From: an uncultured Clostridia bacterium
Lineage (GTDB): Bacteria > Bacillota > Clostridia > Christensenellales > Borkfalkiaceae
Assembly (NCBI GenBank): GCA_947626575.1
Contig: CANQSR010000015.1
Span: 1 to 49,316, forward strand
DNA: 49,316 bases
Direction: 5' to 3'
The notes below the pieces were generated by a model. It saw only the letters and a program-made list of their open reading frames with translations, had not been told where the DNA came from and did no database searches. Every line of letters starts with the position of its first letter. Positions within the stretch are counted from its first letter, which is position 1. Positions 8,046 through 16,830 of this stretch are shown one piece after another. Made by a program: the position numbers and the translations under genes.

Positions 8046-9350
8046 ATGAACAAGAAAAGATTTTGGCTGAGTGTTGCAGCCGTCGGTATGGCGATCGCCA
8101 TGTCCTTCTCTCTCGCGGCTTGCGGCGGGGGCGGAGAAACGCCTGAGGACACGAACCCCACCGGGGCCGTCTCCCTCAAACTCTGGACGCCCGTCACGGG
8201 CGCCGACCTCACCGTGTTCAACCGCATGATCACGCGGTTCAACCAGGCGCACGAAGGGGAGATCCACGTCGATCATCAGTCCAACGTCCGCGATACCCAC
8301 TATAACAACCTCAAAAACAACATTCCCAACAATGGTCCCGATATCGCGATCATTCACAGCCAGCTCGTGAAAAATTACGCCGAGAACGAATATATCGTGC
8401 CGATCGACGATTCCTTCTTCACGAAGGAGACGATAAACCCCGACGATTATCAGCAGAACGTCATGTCCACCCTCAAAACGGCGGACGGCGTACTCGGCTT
8501 CCCGCTCGATGTCCACCCGATCGTGCTTTACTACAACAAGAGCATCGTCGGCGACAACCCCCTGCCCACGAACTTCACCGAACTCATGACGCTCGCCAAA
8601 AAGCTCACGGATAGCTCGAAGGGCATTTGGGGACTTCCCATCTCCACGATGTGGCCCACCGAATTCACCTATACCACCGCGCTCTATCAGGAGGGCGGCG
8701 AGGAGATCGATACCGCAACGAGTATGCCGAAGTTCAACTCTACGGCGGGCGCGGCGGCGGCAGAACATCTCCGCGACATCATCTACAAGTATGGCGTTTC
8801 CCCCCAAAACCTCGGCACGGACTCCGACTTGCAGCTGTTCACGACGGGCAAGGCGGCCTTCCACATCCAGGGCTGCTGGCAACTCACGAGCCTCATGGGG
8901 ATCTTTGAGGACGACCTCGGCGTTATGAGCCTCTCCGGGCTGCTCACCGATAAGACGGATGCCACAAGCAAAAATGTCATGGCGCGTTCGCACGTATTCT
9001 GCGTCGCCAAGACCAAGCGCGCGCTCAGCCAGCGCAAGAAGGAAGCGATCGTCACCTTCATCAAGTGGATGGGCGAGAACTCCGCCGAGTGGTCGTCCGC
9101 AGGGCAGATCCCCGCGTTCAACGCCGCCCGCGAGAGCGATACCTTCAAGAATGCGCCCTATGTGAGTTCTTACGGCGATCCCGCGAACTTCCGCACCGCC
9201 GCTTCCGCGACCTACTTCGAATCGGGCTTCGAGACGGTATTCCAATATGTCACGACCATCATGAAGAGCGCGGATTCGGATATCGCGGCCGAGCTTCAAA
9301 AGGCCGAAGAAGAGGCGAAGAGAGCCGTCAACACCGAAATGAACGGTTGA
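8046..9350 (+). CDS. ABC importer sugar-binding lipoprotein
   Basis: A family 1 extracellular solute-binding protein of 434 residues. A signal peptide leads to the lipobox LAAC (Cys at about 27), followed by a Gly/Thr/Pro linker. The fold pattern is typical: VSLKLWTPVTGADLTVFNRMITRFN near the N-terminus, then DIAIIHSQLVKNYAENEYIVPID, and an FTTGKAAFHIQGCWQL block. The two permease genes follow directly, so it is the binding part of an oligosaccharide importer; arabino-oligosaccharides are the likely cargo from the neighbouring GH43 genes. A strong site (CAGGAGAATGAT) precedes the ATG at 8046. Confidence 0.92.
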   Translation: MNKKRFWLSVAAVGMAIAMSFSLAACGGGGETPEDTNPTGAVSLKLWTPVTGADLTVFNRMITRFNQAHEGEIHVDHQSNVRDTHYNNLKNNIPNNGPDIAIIHSQLVKNYAENEYIVPIDDSFFTKETINPDDYQQNVMSTLKTADGVLGFPLDVHPIVLYYNKSIVGDNPLPTNFTELMTLAKKLTDSSKGIWGLPISTMWPTEFTYTTALYQEGGEEIDTATSMPKFNSTAGAAAAEHLRDIIYKYGVSPQNLGTDSDLQLFTTGKAAFHIQGCWQLTSLMGIFEDDLGVMSLSGLLTDKTDATSKNVMARSHVFCVAKTKRALSQRKKEAIVTFIKWMGENSAEWSSAGQIPAFNAARESDTFKNAPYVSSYGDPANFRTAASATYFESGFETVFQYVTTIMKSADSDIAAELQKAEEEAKRAVNTEMNG

Positions 9351-9374
9351 TCGCGTTGCGAAAGGAGAAAAGCA

Positions 9375-10274
9375 ATGGAATCTTCCGAAAAACCCGCGCT
9401 GCATAAGCTGACGGTATTCAGAAAACAGTTCTATGGGTTCCTCTTTGCGGTGCCTTTCCTCGTGATCTTCGCAATGTTCTTCATCTATCCCTTTTTCAGC
9501 GGCATTGCAGTGAGTTTCGCCAACCGCAAGGGGGAATGGATCGGCTTCCAGAACTATCACAACATCCTGTTCAACACGGAATTCGTCTATCAGGCGGACT
9601 TCCTCCGCGGACTCGGAAACACCCTGCTCTTCGTGGCGATCTCCGTGCCGCTCCTCATCGTCATCCCGCTGTTCATCGCGATCCTGCTCGATATCAAGCC
9701 CGTGGGTTACAAGTTCTTCCGTGCGCTTTTGTTCATGCCCACCGTGTTCTCCATTTCGGCGGTCGTATTGATGTGGAAGCGCGTGCTTGAAGTGGAGACG
9801 GGGTTCGTCGACGCGGCGCTCAAAGCGATGGGCTTGGGGCAGATAGACTTCCTCGGCTCCCAGCCGTGGGCGTGGATCTCGCTCTTCGTGGTGACCGTCT
9901 GGTGGACGATGGGTACCAATATCGTCATCTTGGGCGCGGGACTGAAAAATATCGATAAGACGGTATATGAAGCCGCCTCGATCGACGGCGCATCGTATAT
10001 CAGGACGGTATTTTCCATTACGCTCCCGTTACTTGCCGGGCAGATCGTGGTCGTACTCATCATGACGATACTCGCGTCCTTCAACATCTATGGGCAGCCG
10101 CTCCTGCTTACGGCGGGCGGACCCGACAGGAGTACGCAAGTCGCCCTCATGGTCATCGTCAACAACTTGTTCGACCGTCCGTATATTGCGGCGTCGATGG
10201 CGCTTCTGCTCGGTCTCATCATGATCGCGATCAGCTTGATACAGGCGGCCTTTGCGCGGAGGGGGAAAGATTGA
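9375..10274 (+). CDS. Sugar ABC importer permease, MalF/AraP type
   Basis: A 299-residue inner-membrane permease with about six membrane segments (first: FLFAVPFLVIFAMFFIYPFF). The EAA loop that docks the ATPase is clear in YEAASIDGASYIRTVFSITL. It lies 24 nt after the binding protein and overlaps the second permease by one base. No ATPase gene is present in the locus, so a shared MsmX-like ATPase encoded elsewhere probably powers it, as is known for many Firmicutes sugar importers. Confidence 0.94.
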   Translation: MESSEKPALHKLTVFRKQFYGFLFAVPFLVIFAMFFIYPFFSGIAVSFANRKGEWIGFQNYHNILFNTEFVYQADFLRGLGNTLLFVAISVPLLIVIPLFIAILLDIKPVGYKFFRALLFMPTVFSISAVVLMWKRVLEVETGFVDAALKAMGLGQIDFLGSQPWAWISLFVVTVWWTMGTNIVILGAGLKNIDKTVYEAASIDGASYIRTVFSITLPLLAGQIVVVLIMTILASFNIYGQPLLLTAGGPDRSTQVALMVIVNNLFDRPYIAASMALLLGLIMIAISLIQAAFARRGKD

Positions 10275-11131
10275 TGGAAAAGAAGTATAAGGCAAAACTC
10301 AATATCGGCGAACGCCGCCGCAAGATCGTGGCGCTCGTTTTGCTCATCGTCATCAGTCTGCTCTGCGTCCTACCGTTGCTGTGGGCATTCGGGACGTCCT
10401 TCAAAAAGAACGCCCTCACCGACGTCATGTCTATCATCCCGCGGGAGTTCTCGTTCGATAACTATGTCAAACTGTTCTCGGATAAGGATTCGCCCGTACT
10501 CCGTTGGCTTTTGAACAGCTTCATGGTCTCAGGCATCCATACCGTGCTGTACCTCATCGTCGCCGCGCTCGCGGGCTATGCCTTCGGCGTGGCGCAGTGG
10601 AAGGGGAGAGATATCGTATTCGGGCTGTTGCTCGCAACGGCGATGGTTCCGAGCGTTATCAACCTCGTCCCTCTCTATAACCTCATCACGGCAATGAACC
10701 TCAACGGAAACGTTCTCGCGCTCATCCTCCCCGGTCTCGGCGGCGTATTGTACATGATGCTCATACGGCAATATTTCATGTCTGTCCCCAAAGAACTGAT
10801 CGAGGCGGCCCAGCTCGAAGGGCTGGGGCAGTTCGGGATCTTTCTCCGCATCATCGTGCCGCTTTGCAGTTCGGCGTTCATGGTCGCGGGGATGATGACC
10901 TTCATCGGCAGTTGGAACGATTATCTCTGGCCTTCCATCGCAATGGCGGGCGTGGAGAGCCAATATCTCACCCTGCCGCTCGGAATCGCAAAGCTGCTCG
11001 GCGACAACAACATTCAATACGGCATGACGATGGCGGGCGCCATTACTTCGATGTTGCCCACGTTGATCGTGTATCTGTTCCTGCAAAATAAAATCATCGA
11101 GAGCGTCGCCAACACGGGATCCAAATCCTGA
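10274..11131 (+). CDS. Sugar ABC importer permease, MalG/AraQ type
   Basis: A 285-residue partner permease with about six membrane segments and the EAA loop IEAAQLEGLGQFGIFLRIIVPL. The ATG at 10274 shares its A with the TGA of the preceding gene (TGATG), which indicates translational coupling; GGAGGGGG lies just ahead. The in-frame TTG at 10271 is less likely. It pairs with the upstream permease to form the channel for the sugar bound by the lipoprotein. Confidence 0.94.
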   Translation: MEKKYKAKLNIGERRRKIVALVLLIVISLLCVLPLLWAFGTSFKKNALTDVMSIIPREFSFDNYVKLFSDKDSPVLRWLLNSFMVSGIHTVLYLIVAALAGYAFGVAQWKGRDIVFGLLLATAMVPSVINLVPLYNLITAMNLNGNVLALILPGLGGVLYMMLIRQYFMSVPKELIEAAQLEGLGQFGIFLRIIVPLCSSAFMVAGMMTFIGSWNDYLWPSIAMAGVESQYLTLPLGIAKLLGDNNIQYGMTMAGAITSMLPTLIVYLFLQNKIIESVANTGSKS

Positions 11132-11151
11132 CGGCACGCCGCGGAGTACCC

Positions 11152-12042
11152 ATGAATCTTACCCACATCACAACGACGGACATCACAGAAATCGGGGACC
11201 CCTTCGTACTTCGTTGCGGCGACACCTACTATCTTTACGCAACTTCCTTCACCGACGGCTTCCATTGCCGCACTTCGCGCGATCTCGTGCATTGGTCGCA
11301 GCCGGTGAAGGCCTATGCCGCGGGAAAGAGAAGTTTCGGCTACACCGATTTTTGGGCGCCCGAAGTGGTCTTTCACGAAGGAAAGTATGTTATGCACTAC
11401 ACGGCGCGCCGTAAGCGGGATGAGACCCTGCTCATCGGCGTCGCCACCGCGGATGACCCGCTCGGACCGTTTACCGACGTACACGAAGGCCCCATGTTCG
11501 ATTTCGGCTATGCGGCGATCGACGGCCACGTCCTCCGTGACGGCAAGGAAAATTATCTCTTTTTCTCCCGCGATTGTTCCCAATATATCGTGGACGGGAG
11601 ACGGGAGAGCCATATCCTCGCCGTCCGCCTCGACGATACGCTGACGCGTACGATAGGGGAACCCGTACCCATCCTCCGCCCGTCTGCCCCCTGGGAGACG
11701 GTGACGGGGAACTGCCGCTGGAACGAAGGACCGTTCATCGTCAAGCGCGGCGGGCTGTATTATCTCTTCTATTCCGCAGGTTTCTATGCGGCGTCTACCT
11801 ATGCGACGGGTTACGCCGTATCCGAAGCCCCGCTCGGTCCCTACCGCAAGTCGGATAAAAATCCGTTCCTCCGCTCGGAGGGCAGCCTCAGCGGTCCGGG
11901 ACACAACTGCGTGGTCACGGCGCCGGACGGGACGGATTATTGCGTCTTTCACGCCCATACCGACCCGCTCCATCCGAGCGAGAACAGGCGGATGTGTTTC
12001 TGTCCCATAGCCTTTGAAGCGGGCGAGGTTCGCCGGCTGTGA
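11152..12042 (+). CDS. Cytoplasmic GH43 glycosidase (arabinofuranosidase/xylosidase-like)
   Basis: A 296-residue GH43 enzyme without a signal peptide, so it should act inside the cell. Catalytic-type residues are visible in IGDPFVLR, YAAIDGHVLRDG and CRWNEGPFIVKRGG, in the usual order. The sequence differs clearly from the two secreted GH43 proteins and lacks the CC motif. In context it probably trims short arabino-oligosaccharides after import; the linkage it cuts cannot be decided from sequence alone. It follows the permease gene by 20 nt. Confidence 0.85.
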   Translation: MNLTHITTTDITEIGDPFVLRCGDTYYLYATSFTDGFHCRTSRDLVHWSQPVKAYAAGKRSFGYTDFWAPEVVFHEGKYVMHYTARRKRDETLLIGVATADDPLGPFTDVHEGPMFDFGYAAIDGHVLRDGKENYLFFSRDCSQYIVDGRRESHILAVRLDDTLTRTIGEPVPILRPSAPWETVTGNCRWNEGPFIVKRGGLYYLFYSAGFYAASTYATGYAVSEAPLGPYRKSDKNPFLRSEGSLSGPGHNCVVTAPDGTDYCVFHAHTDPLHPSENRRMCFCPIAFEAGEVRRL

Positions 12043-12076
12043 CGCATGCGCCCCGCAGGGCGCAGAAGGAGGACCC

Positions 12077-13153
12077 ATGAAAAGAAGTATTTTGGCGGCA
12101 GCAACCATGCTATGCGCATCGTTGCTGTGTTTTGCGGGCTGCACCCGCCCCGAACCGCCCGCAGAAGAACCCGACCCCGAACCGCCCGCATTACACGAGA
12201 CGGTGTCTGTCAACAACCCCGTGGTGCAGGAGGACATGGCGGATCCGCACGTCCTCCGCTGGGAAGATTCCCTCTATATCTTCACGACGGGGCAGAAGAT
12301 CTACCGCTCGGACGACGGCGCGGCGTGGAAACAGGTCGGCACGCTCGGATTGAGTCCCAAATGGGGGACGCCGGGCGCGGGCGTCTGGGCGCCGGATATC
12401 GTGAAGATCGGCGATAAGCTCGCCGTCTACTATTCGCTCTCCACGTGGGGAGATGAGAATCCGGGGATCGGGGTCGCAACGGCGGACCATCCCGAAGGCC
12501 CGTGGACGGACCACGGCAAGCTGTTTCTCTCCAAGGAAGTCGGCGTCGAAAATTCCATCGACCCCTGCGTCTTTCGCGGGCAGGACGGCAAGCTGTATAT
12601 GATCTGGGGAAGTTTCCGCGGCTGTTACGGCGCGGAGCTGACCGACGACGGTCTCGGATTTTACGGCGGCGTCGAGTATGCGCGCGACCACAAAGTCCTC
12701 ATCTCCGGCAAACCCGGCCCGTGGGACGGTTCCACCTTTGAGGGGTCGTATGTCATCTACCGCGACGGATGGTATTACTATTTCGGTTCGAGCGGCACCT
12801 GCTGCGAGGGGCTGAGGAGTACTTACAACGTGCGGATAGGGCGTTCGAAGAACCCCCTCGGCCCGTATGAGGATTCCGCGGGACGCGCGCTCGCAGGCAA
12901 CGGAAACGTCGGAGACCTCATCCTCGGCAGCGGGGGCGCATTCGTCGGCCCCGGCCACAACTCCATTCTCATCGACGACGACGGGACGTATTACATCTTC
13001 TATCACGTCTGGCTCAATGACAACGGAGAGGGCAAGGGCAGGTATTTTGCGATGTCTGTCCTTACTTGGAACGAGGACGGCTGGTGTACCGTCAAGGGGC
13101 GTGCGCCCTCCAAACGGGTAAAGGCGCCCTACATCGCCAAGACAGAAGAGTAA
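12077..13153 (+). CDS. Second GH43 arabinanase-like lipoprotein
   Basis: A 358-residue exported lipoprotein (lipobox FAGC, Cys at about 22) closely related to the product of 6893-8011: both share WGDxxPGIGVATAxHPxGPWTDHGKLF, NSIDPCVF and a CC-GLRSTY block. The acid residue is expected in STFEGSYVIYRDGWYYY. ATG at 12077 is chosen for the AGAAGGAGG site; the longer frame from 12014 would run through the end of the previous gene. It is the last gene of the arabinan operon, with a terminator 25 nt later. Confidence 0.87.
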   Translation: MKRSILAAATMLCASLLCFAGCTRPEPPAEEPDPEPPALHETVSVNNPVVQEDMADPHVLRWEDSLYIFTTGQKIYRSDDGAAWKQVGTLGLSPKWGTPGAGVWAPDIVKIGDKLAVYYSLSTWGDENPGIGVATADHPEGPWTDHGKLFLSKEVGVENSIDPCVFRGQDGKLYMIWGSFRGCYGAELTDDGLGFYGGVEYARDHKVLISGKPGPWDGSTFEGSYVIYRDGWYYYFGSSGTCCEGLRSTYNVRIGRSKNPLGPYEDSAGRALAGNGNVGDLILGSGGAFVGPGHNSILIDDDGTYYIFYHVWLNDNGEGKGRYFAMSVLTWNEDGWCTVKGRAPSKRVKAPYIAKTEE

Positions 13154-13170
13154 ACAAGACAGAAGAATAA

Positions 13171-13206
13171 AAAAAGACGCCCGTCCTGTGCAGGACGGGC
13201 GCGTTT
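13171..13206. terminator. Bidirectional terminator between the arabinan operon and lacI-type gene
   Basis: Arms CGCCCGTCCTG (13178-13188) and CAGGACGGGCG (13191-13201) form a strong hairpin. An A run on its left gives a T tract for the minus strand, and GTTT lies on its right. It sits between convergent genes. Confidence 0.8.
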
Positions 13207-13211
13207 CATAT

Positions 13212-14216
13212 TCAGGTCGTTTCTCCGAGAAAGAGGGAGACGCCGATGGGCTTTTGCAAAATTTTGTGGTAGGTATCGTCGCCCTCGATCTTTTTGAGAA
13301 GCACGTCCACCGCGCATTTACCCATGTAATCGGTATCTATGGAGACGGTCGTGAGGAGTACGGGGAGGGAGAGCGCGCGCTGGATGTTATCGTATCCCAC
13401 CCACGCATAGTCCCGCGGGACAAGTTTTCCCCGCCGTTTCAGTTCGTTGATAATGGAGTAGCTGAAACAATCGTTGAAGCAGAACACGGCGTCCACGGGC
13501 AATTCCGTGAGGCGGCGTGCGAGCGCCTCGAAGGTCTGATAATCGGAGAGATAGGCCACATAGTCGTCGCACTGCGGGATGCCGTGGGCGGCAAGCGCCT
13601 CGCAGTAACCCTGAAACCGTTCGGCGTCCGCGCTGATGGCGGGATGCGCGCCGATATAGGCGATGCGGGTATGCCCGCGTTCGATCAGGTGGTTGACCGC
13701 CATGCGCCCGCCCGCCACGTCGTCCGAAGAGAGGGCGTCGATGCGCGCGTCATTTCCCTTTCTGCCGACGAGCAGGAAGGGGATCCCCGAACGGACGATG
13801 GTCTCGGTAAGTTCGGGTTGCGGTTCGAGGAAGGAGATGACGGCGTCGAGCTTGCGGGAGACGATCTTATTGAAGAGGGTGACGTCGAGGAAGCTGGAAG
13901 CGCCGTAATTGGAAAACACCATGACGTCATAGCGGGACTGCGCGAGGACGCGCGCGATGGAGAGCGTCATGACGGAATAGTAGGGGTTGATGAGGTCATC
14001 GAAAACGATGGCGACCGTTTTGGAGCGGCCGGCGCGCAGGCTGGAAGCGATCGCGTTGGGGATGTAGCCGAGCTTTTCGACGGCCTCCATGACGCGCGTT
14101 TCGGTTGCCTTGGAATAGTAGGGTTTCTTATTGAGGACCTTGGAAATGGTGTTGAGCGAAAGCCCCGTTTCCGCGGCGATATCGCGGATAGTGACCTTTT
14201 TTTCGGTAGGATTCAT
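13212..14216 (-). CDS. LacI-family transcriptional regulator
   Basis: A 334-residue regulator. The N-terminal helix-turn-helix is VTIRDIAAETGLSLNTISKV (residues about 8-27), followed by the hinge NAIASSLRAGRSKTVAIVF and a periplasmic-binding-like sensor domain. It is convergent with the arabinan operon and is the obvious candidate to repress it at the palindromes near 4.7-4.8 kb, probably releasing on an arabino-oligosaccharide. ATG at 14216 is the only plausible start near the HTH. No ribosome binding site precedes it, and the promoter places the transcript start at this ATG. Confidence 0.92.
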   Translation of the reverse strand: MNPTEKKVTIRDIAAETGLSLNTISKVLNKKPYYSKATETRVMEAVEKLGYIPNAIASSLRAGRSKTVAIVFDDLINPYYSVMTLSIARVLAQSRYDVMVFSNYGASSFLDVTLFNKIVSRKLDAVISFLEPQPELTETIVRSGIPFLLVGRKGNDARIDALSSDDVAGGRMAVNHLIERGHTRIAYIGAHPAISADAERFQGYCEALAAHGIPQCDDYVAYLSDYQTFEALARRLTELPVDAVFCFNDCFSYSIINELKRRGKLVPRDYAWVGYDNIQRALSLPVLLTTVSIDTDYMGKCAVDVLLKKIEGDDTYHKILQKPIGVSLFLGETT

Positions 14217-14222
14217 GGTTAC

Positions 14223-14251
14223 AGTATAGCAAACATGGAAAAAAATGTCAA
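14223..14251 (-). promoter_or_regulatory. Promoter of the LacI-type gene, predicted leaderless
   Basis: On the minus strand TTGACA (14246-14251) and TATACT (14223-14228) are separated by 17 nt. Counting seven bases from the -10 places the start at about 14216, the A of the ATG. Confidence 0.75.
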
Positions 14252-14279
14252 CGGGAACCGCCCACTTTTTTGCTCCACC

Positions 14280-14960
14280 GCTACCTTGGCGCGTGAAGGG
14301 TTCGCGCGCGCCTTCCCTTTCGGTCAACACGTCATTCCGAAACGAAGTGAGGAATCTCGTTCTTTGAGATTTCTCGTCGCTTCGCTTCTCGAAATGACGT
14401 ATGGAGAGGTTCGCGCGCCGCCGCTACCCTCTCCTTGGGGAGAGGGGTAGGGAGTGGGGGGTAAATCGTCACCCTGAGCTTGCCGAAGGGTCACATTATG
14501 ATAATAAGGAGATTCCTCGGCTGCGCTCGGAATGACGTATGGAGGGGTTCGCGCGCGCCTTCCCCCTTATACCTGAGGGGGAAGGGTGTCCGCGGAGCGG
14601 ACAGGAAGGGGGTGACAGAGGGTCTCTACCCTCTCCTTGGGGAGAGGGGCAGGGGAGTGGGGAATAAATCGTCACCCTGAGCTCGCCGAAGGGTCACATT
14701 ATTCTCGTCGCCCCTAAGAGGGGAGATGTCACCGAAGGTGACAGAGGGGTTAGCCCTACCCCCTGCGGGGGGCAGGGTGGCACGGCTTTGCCGTGACGGA
14801 TGGGGGGCGGTCCATGACAATACCCCCCCCCACCGCCCTACAGGCGGAGCCTCCCCCCAGAGGGGGTCGGCCTTTCCTCACCCCCACCCCTACCCTGTCT
14901 CACGTGGGTAGAGACCCGCGCTACTTCGCCTGCGGCTCGCGGCGACCCTACACTATTTTT
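14280..14960. repeat. Mosaic of dispersed intergenic repeats
   Basis: No gene is supported in this stretch. It holds several repeat types: GTCATTCCGAAACGAAGTGA with GAGATTTCTC palindromes; CCCTCTCCTTGGGGAGAGGG; CGTCACCCTGAGCTTGCCGA twice (14469 and 14669 copies, the second with CTCGCC); and the GGTGGCACGGC/CGCCCTACAGGCGGAGCC type seen near 1.2 kb. Related copies lie at 1.2 kb and 40.25-40.69 kb. Confidence 0.75.
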
Positions 14961-14965
14961 GCCAC

Positions 14966-14992
14966 GAAAAAAGGGACGGTTTTCCGTCCCTT
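14966..14992 (-). terminator. Terminator after tRNA-Ala(GGC)
   Basis: On the minus strand AAGGGACGG-AAAA-CCGTCCCTT is followed by a run of T, directly after the tRNA 3' end. Confidence 0.85.
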
Positions 14993-14994
14993 CG

Positions 14995-15070
14995 TGGTGG
15001 AGATAGCGTGAGTCGAACACGTGACCTCTTGAATGCCATTCAAGCGCTCTACCAACTGAGCTATACCCCC
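14995..15070 (-). tRNA. tRNA-Ala (anticodon GGC), CCA encoded
   Basis: The minus strand folds into a cloverleaf starting GGGGGTATAGCTCAGTTGGT. The anticodon stem-loop CTTGA-ATGGCAT-TCAAG shows GGC, the TpsiC arm is CACGTGTTCGACTCACG with one mismatch, and the acceptor pairs GGGGGTA with TATCTCC. CCA is encoded at 14997-14995. A terminator follows. Confidence 0.93.
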
Positions 15071-15192
15071 AGATATTAAGTTTTTCGCTCTCTCTTCACA
15101 ACCAACAACTTGTCAAGGGGACCTCTCCAAGTCGTATGCCATTTTGCGGGGCAAGCCCGCAAAGCTTCGGCCAAGGCCTCGCGCAAGCTACT

Positions 15193-15215
15193 TCTACCAA
15201 CTGAGCTATACCCCC
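15193..15215 (-). pseudogene. Broken tRNA-Ala copy (5' part)
   Basis: The minus strand reads GGGGGTATAGCTCAGTTGGT plus AGA, identical to the first 23 nt of the tRNA-Ala just downstream, then diverges. Some 50 nt later AATGGCAT (the anticodon loop sequence) and GAGAGGTC reappear, with a TTTGCGGG/CCCGCAAA hairpin in between. No TpsiC arm or acceptor 3' strand follows, so it cannot be a working tRNA. It probably derives from a tandem tRNA pair whose first member was disrupted. Confidence 0.75.
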
Positions 15216-15284
15216 ATATGAATATGAAGTTTTACTGTTTCCTTACAATCTGTCGCTGGGCTATGTGTCCGCGTCAGTAATGTC

Positions 15285-15313
15285 ATTATATCCGAAACGG
15301 AAAGGGATGTCAA
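15285..15313 (-). promoter_or_regulatory. Promoter of the tRNA-Ala transcript
   Basis: Consensus TTGACA (15308-15313) and TATAAT (15285-15290) on the minus strand, 17-nt spacer. It lies 63 nt ahead of the broken copy and about 208 nt ahead of the intact tRNA. Confidence 0.88.
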
Positions 15314-15399
15314 GGTTTTTTCCCGTACAATTTATAAAATTCATGCGTACGGAAGCAAAAATTCTTAAAGATTTCTCACCATGTCGAAATGACGTGTTC

Positions 15400-15430
15400 A
15401 AAAAACGGCGCCGTGGGGGCGCCGTTTTTT
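15400..15430. terminator. Terminator of the ABC exporter operon (symmetric)
   Basis: AAAAAACGGCGCC and GGCGCCGTTTTTT form a long hairpin with T tracts in both directions. On the minus strand it follows the permease stop at 15457 by about 27 nt. Confidence 0.87.
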
Positions 15431-15456
15431 GAACGGTAATAATAGGTAATAGTATC

Positions 15457-16830
15457 TTAATCGACGACCGTTGTCAGATATTGCTTGATCGTCTTGAAAC
15501 GGAACTTGAACAGCGCATACACAAAGAAGAAGAACGATACGGCCACCACCGACGCAATGCCGAGGAGCAGGATCCCGAAGAGCCACGCCTTCGTCACCGT
15601 CAGCTCGATGGCCGTCAGGTATTTCACGAGGAAGGTGATGGTAAGATAGCCGCCCGCGGTCAGCAGAAACGCGATGGGAACGGCGATCAGACATAGGATA
15701 AAGAGTTGCAGGCCGAGCAGCATAAAGAGACGGCTCCGCCGCATGCCGAACGTCATCAGGATGCCGCTCGACCGCGAGAATACCTTCATGTATTTATCGA
15801 TCATGAGGAAGATCGTCAGCACCAGGCCTATGATGAGCGCCGAGCCGATAATGATATACAAATTCGAGGCAAGGATCTGGATGTTTTCGATGGTATTGAT
15901 GTTGTTGACGTACTTATACCCGACGTAAGCATAGGTCGTCCCGCCCTCGAATTGCCATGTTTCGGCCTCTTCCTCCGCGGGCCACGCGCTCAGATAGCAT
16001 CGGGTCCTCGCAAACTTGCTCTTCGCCATGAAGGCATTATCGGAGCGGAAGAGGAAGAAGGGGCGCGTATTATCTATCCTATGCCCCGCCAACTTGTAAA
16101 ACTCCGCGCAGATGACGCCGGAGATCTTCGCCTGAAAGACCTTCGGCAGGGGGTCCTGTCCGGGACGCGGGTCCTTCATGCAGACGGTAAGCTCCTGCCC
16201 GACCGCCTTTGCGGGCGAGATCCCGTATGCTTCGAGCATGGGAAGCCCCACGGCAACTTCGTCTGCGGCGGCGGGGTACCCGCCCGCATCGAAGAAGCTG
16301 TTCCGCCCGAACCGCTGTGCCAGCTCTTCATAGTCGCGGGGGGTGAAGAATGCGTCCGAAGTGTGCGCGGCGCATCCGAAGGAGAGCTTATCCAAAGCGC
16401 GGTATTGCGTCCCGCCGACCTGCATCACAAAGAACGTGGAATCGGCGAGATAACGCCCGCCGACGCCATAGATGCGATAGATGTCCTTTTCGAAGCTATG
16501 CAGGAAATATTGGTCCTCGAAGGCGATATTTGTGCAGGCCTCCTTGAACTTTTCTACCGTGGAATCGTATTGCGCATAGAAGTAATTCGCCGAGGAGGAC
16601 TCGCGCTCGATCGCCGTCTTTTTTTGGTCGAGCGCGACGTTATACACCGTAAACAGGCAGATGAGGAAGGCCAAACATGCGAACGTGAGGCACATCTTGG
16701 CGTTCATCCAGAAATACGTGAGGATGTTTTTGCATGCGAGGCGGAAGAGGCTGACGCCCTTTCGGAACCCGTCGCGCGCCGCGACGGGCTGCTTCTGCAA
16801 GGAGGGGACGTTCCCGCGGCGTTTACTCAT
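15457..16830 (-). CDS. FtsX-type ABC transporter permease (second subunit)
   Basis: A 457-residue membrane protein. One membrane helix lies near the N-terminus (MCLTFACLAFLICLFTVYNVAL), followed by a large extracytoplasmic MacB-like region of about 230 residues. Three helices lie in the C-terminal FtsX-type domain (YIIIGSALIIGLVLTIFLMI; LFMLLGLQLFILCLIAVPIAFL; AWLFGILLLGIASVVAVSFFFF). It overlaps the partner permease by 8 nt and has an AGGAGG site inside it. It probably works with the ATPase at 18142-18828 in exporting or sensing envelope-active compounds; the substrate cannot be told. Confidence 0.85.
   Translation of the reverse strand: MSKRRGNVPSLQKQPVAARDGFRKGVSLFRLACKNILTYFWMNAKMCLTFACLAFLICLFTVYNVALDQKKTAIERESSSANYFYAQYDSTVEKFKEACTNIAFEDQYFLHSFEKDIYRIYGVGGRYLADSTFFVMQVGGTQYRALDKLSFGCAAHTSDAFFTPRDYEELAQRFGRNSFFDAGGYPAAADEVAVGLPMLEAYGISPAKAVGQELTVCMKDPRPGQDPLPKVFQAKISGVICAEFYKLAGHRIDNTRPFFLFRSDNAFMAKSKFARTRCYLSAWPAEEEAETWQFEGGTTYAYVGYKYVNNINTIENIQILASNLYIIIGSALIIGLVLTIFLMIDKYMKVFSRSSGILMTFGMRRSRLFMLLGLQLFILCLIAVPIAFLLTAGGYLTITFLVKYLTAIELTVTKAWLFGILLLGIASVVAVSFFFFVYALFKFRFKTIKQYLTTVVD

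Noticed and set aside
15193..15260. A second functional tRNA gene upstream of tRNA-Ala
   Set aside because: Only the first 23 nt fit; the TpsiC arm and the 3' acceptor strand are missing.
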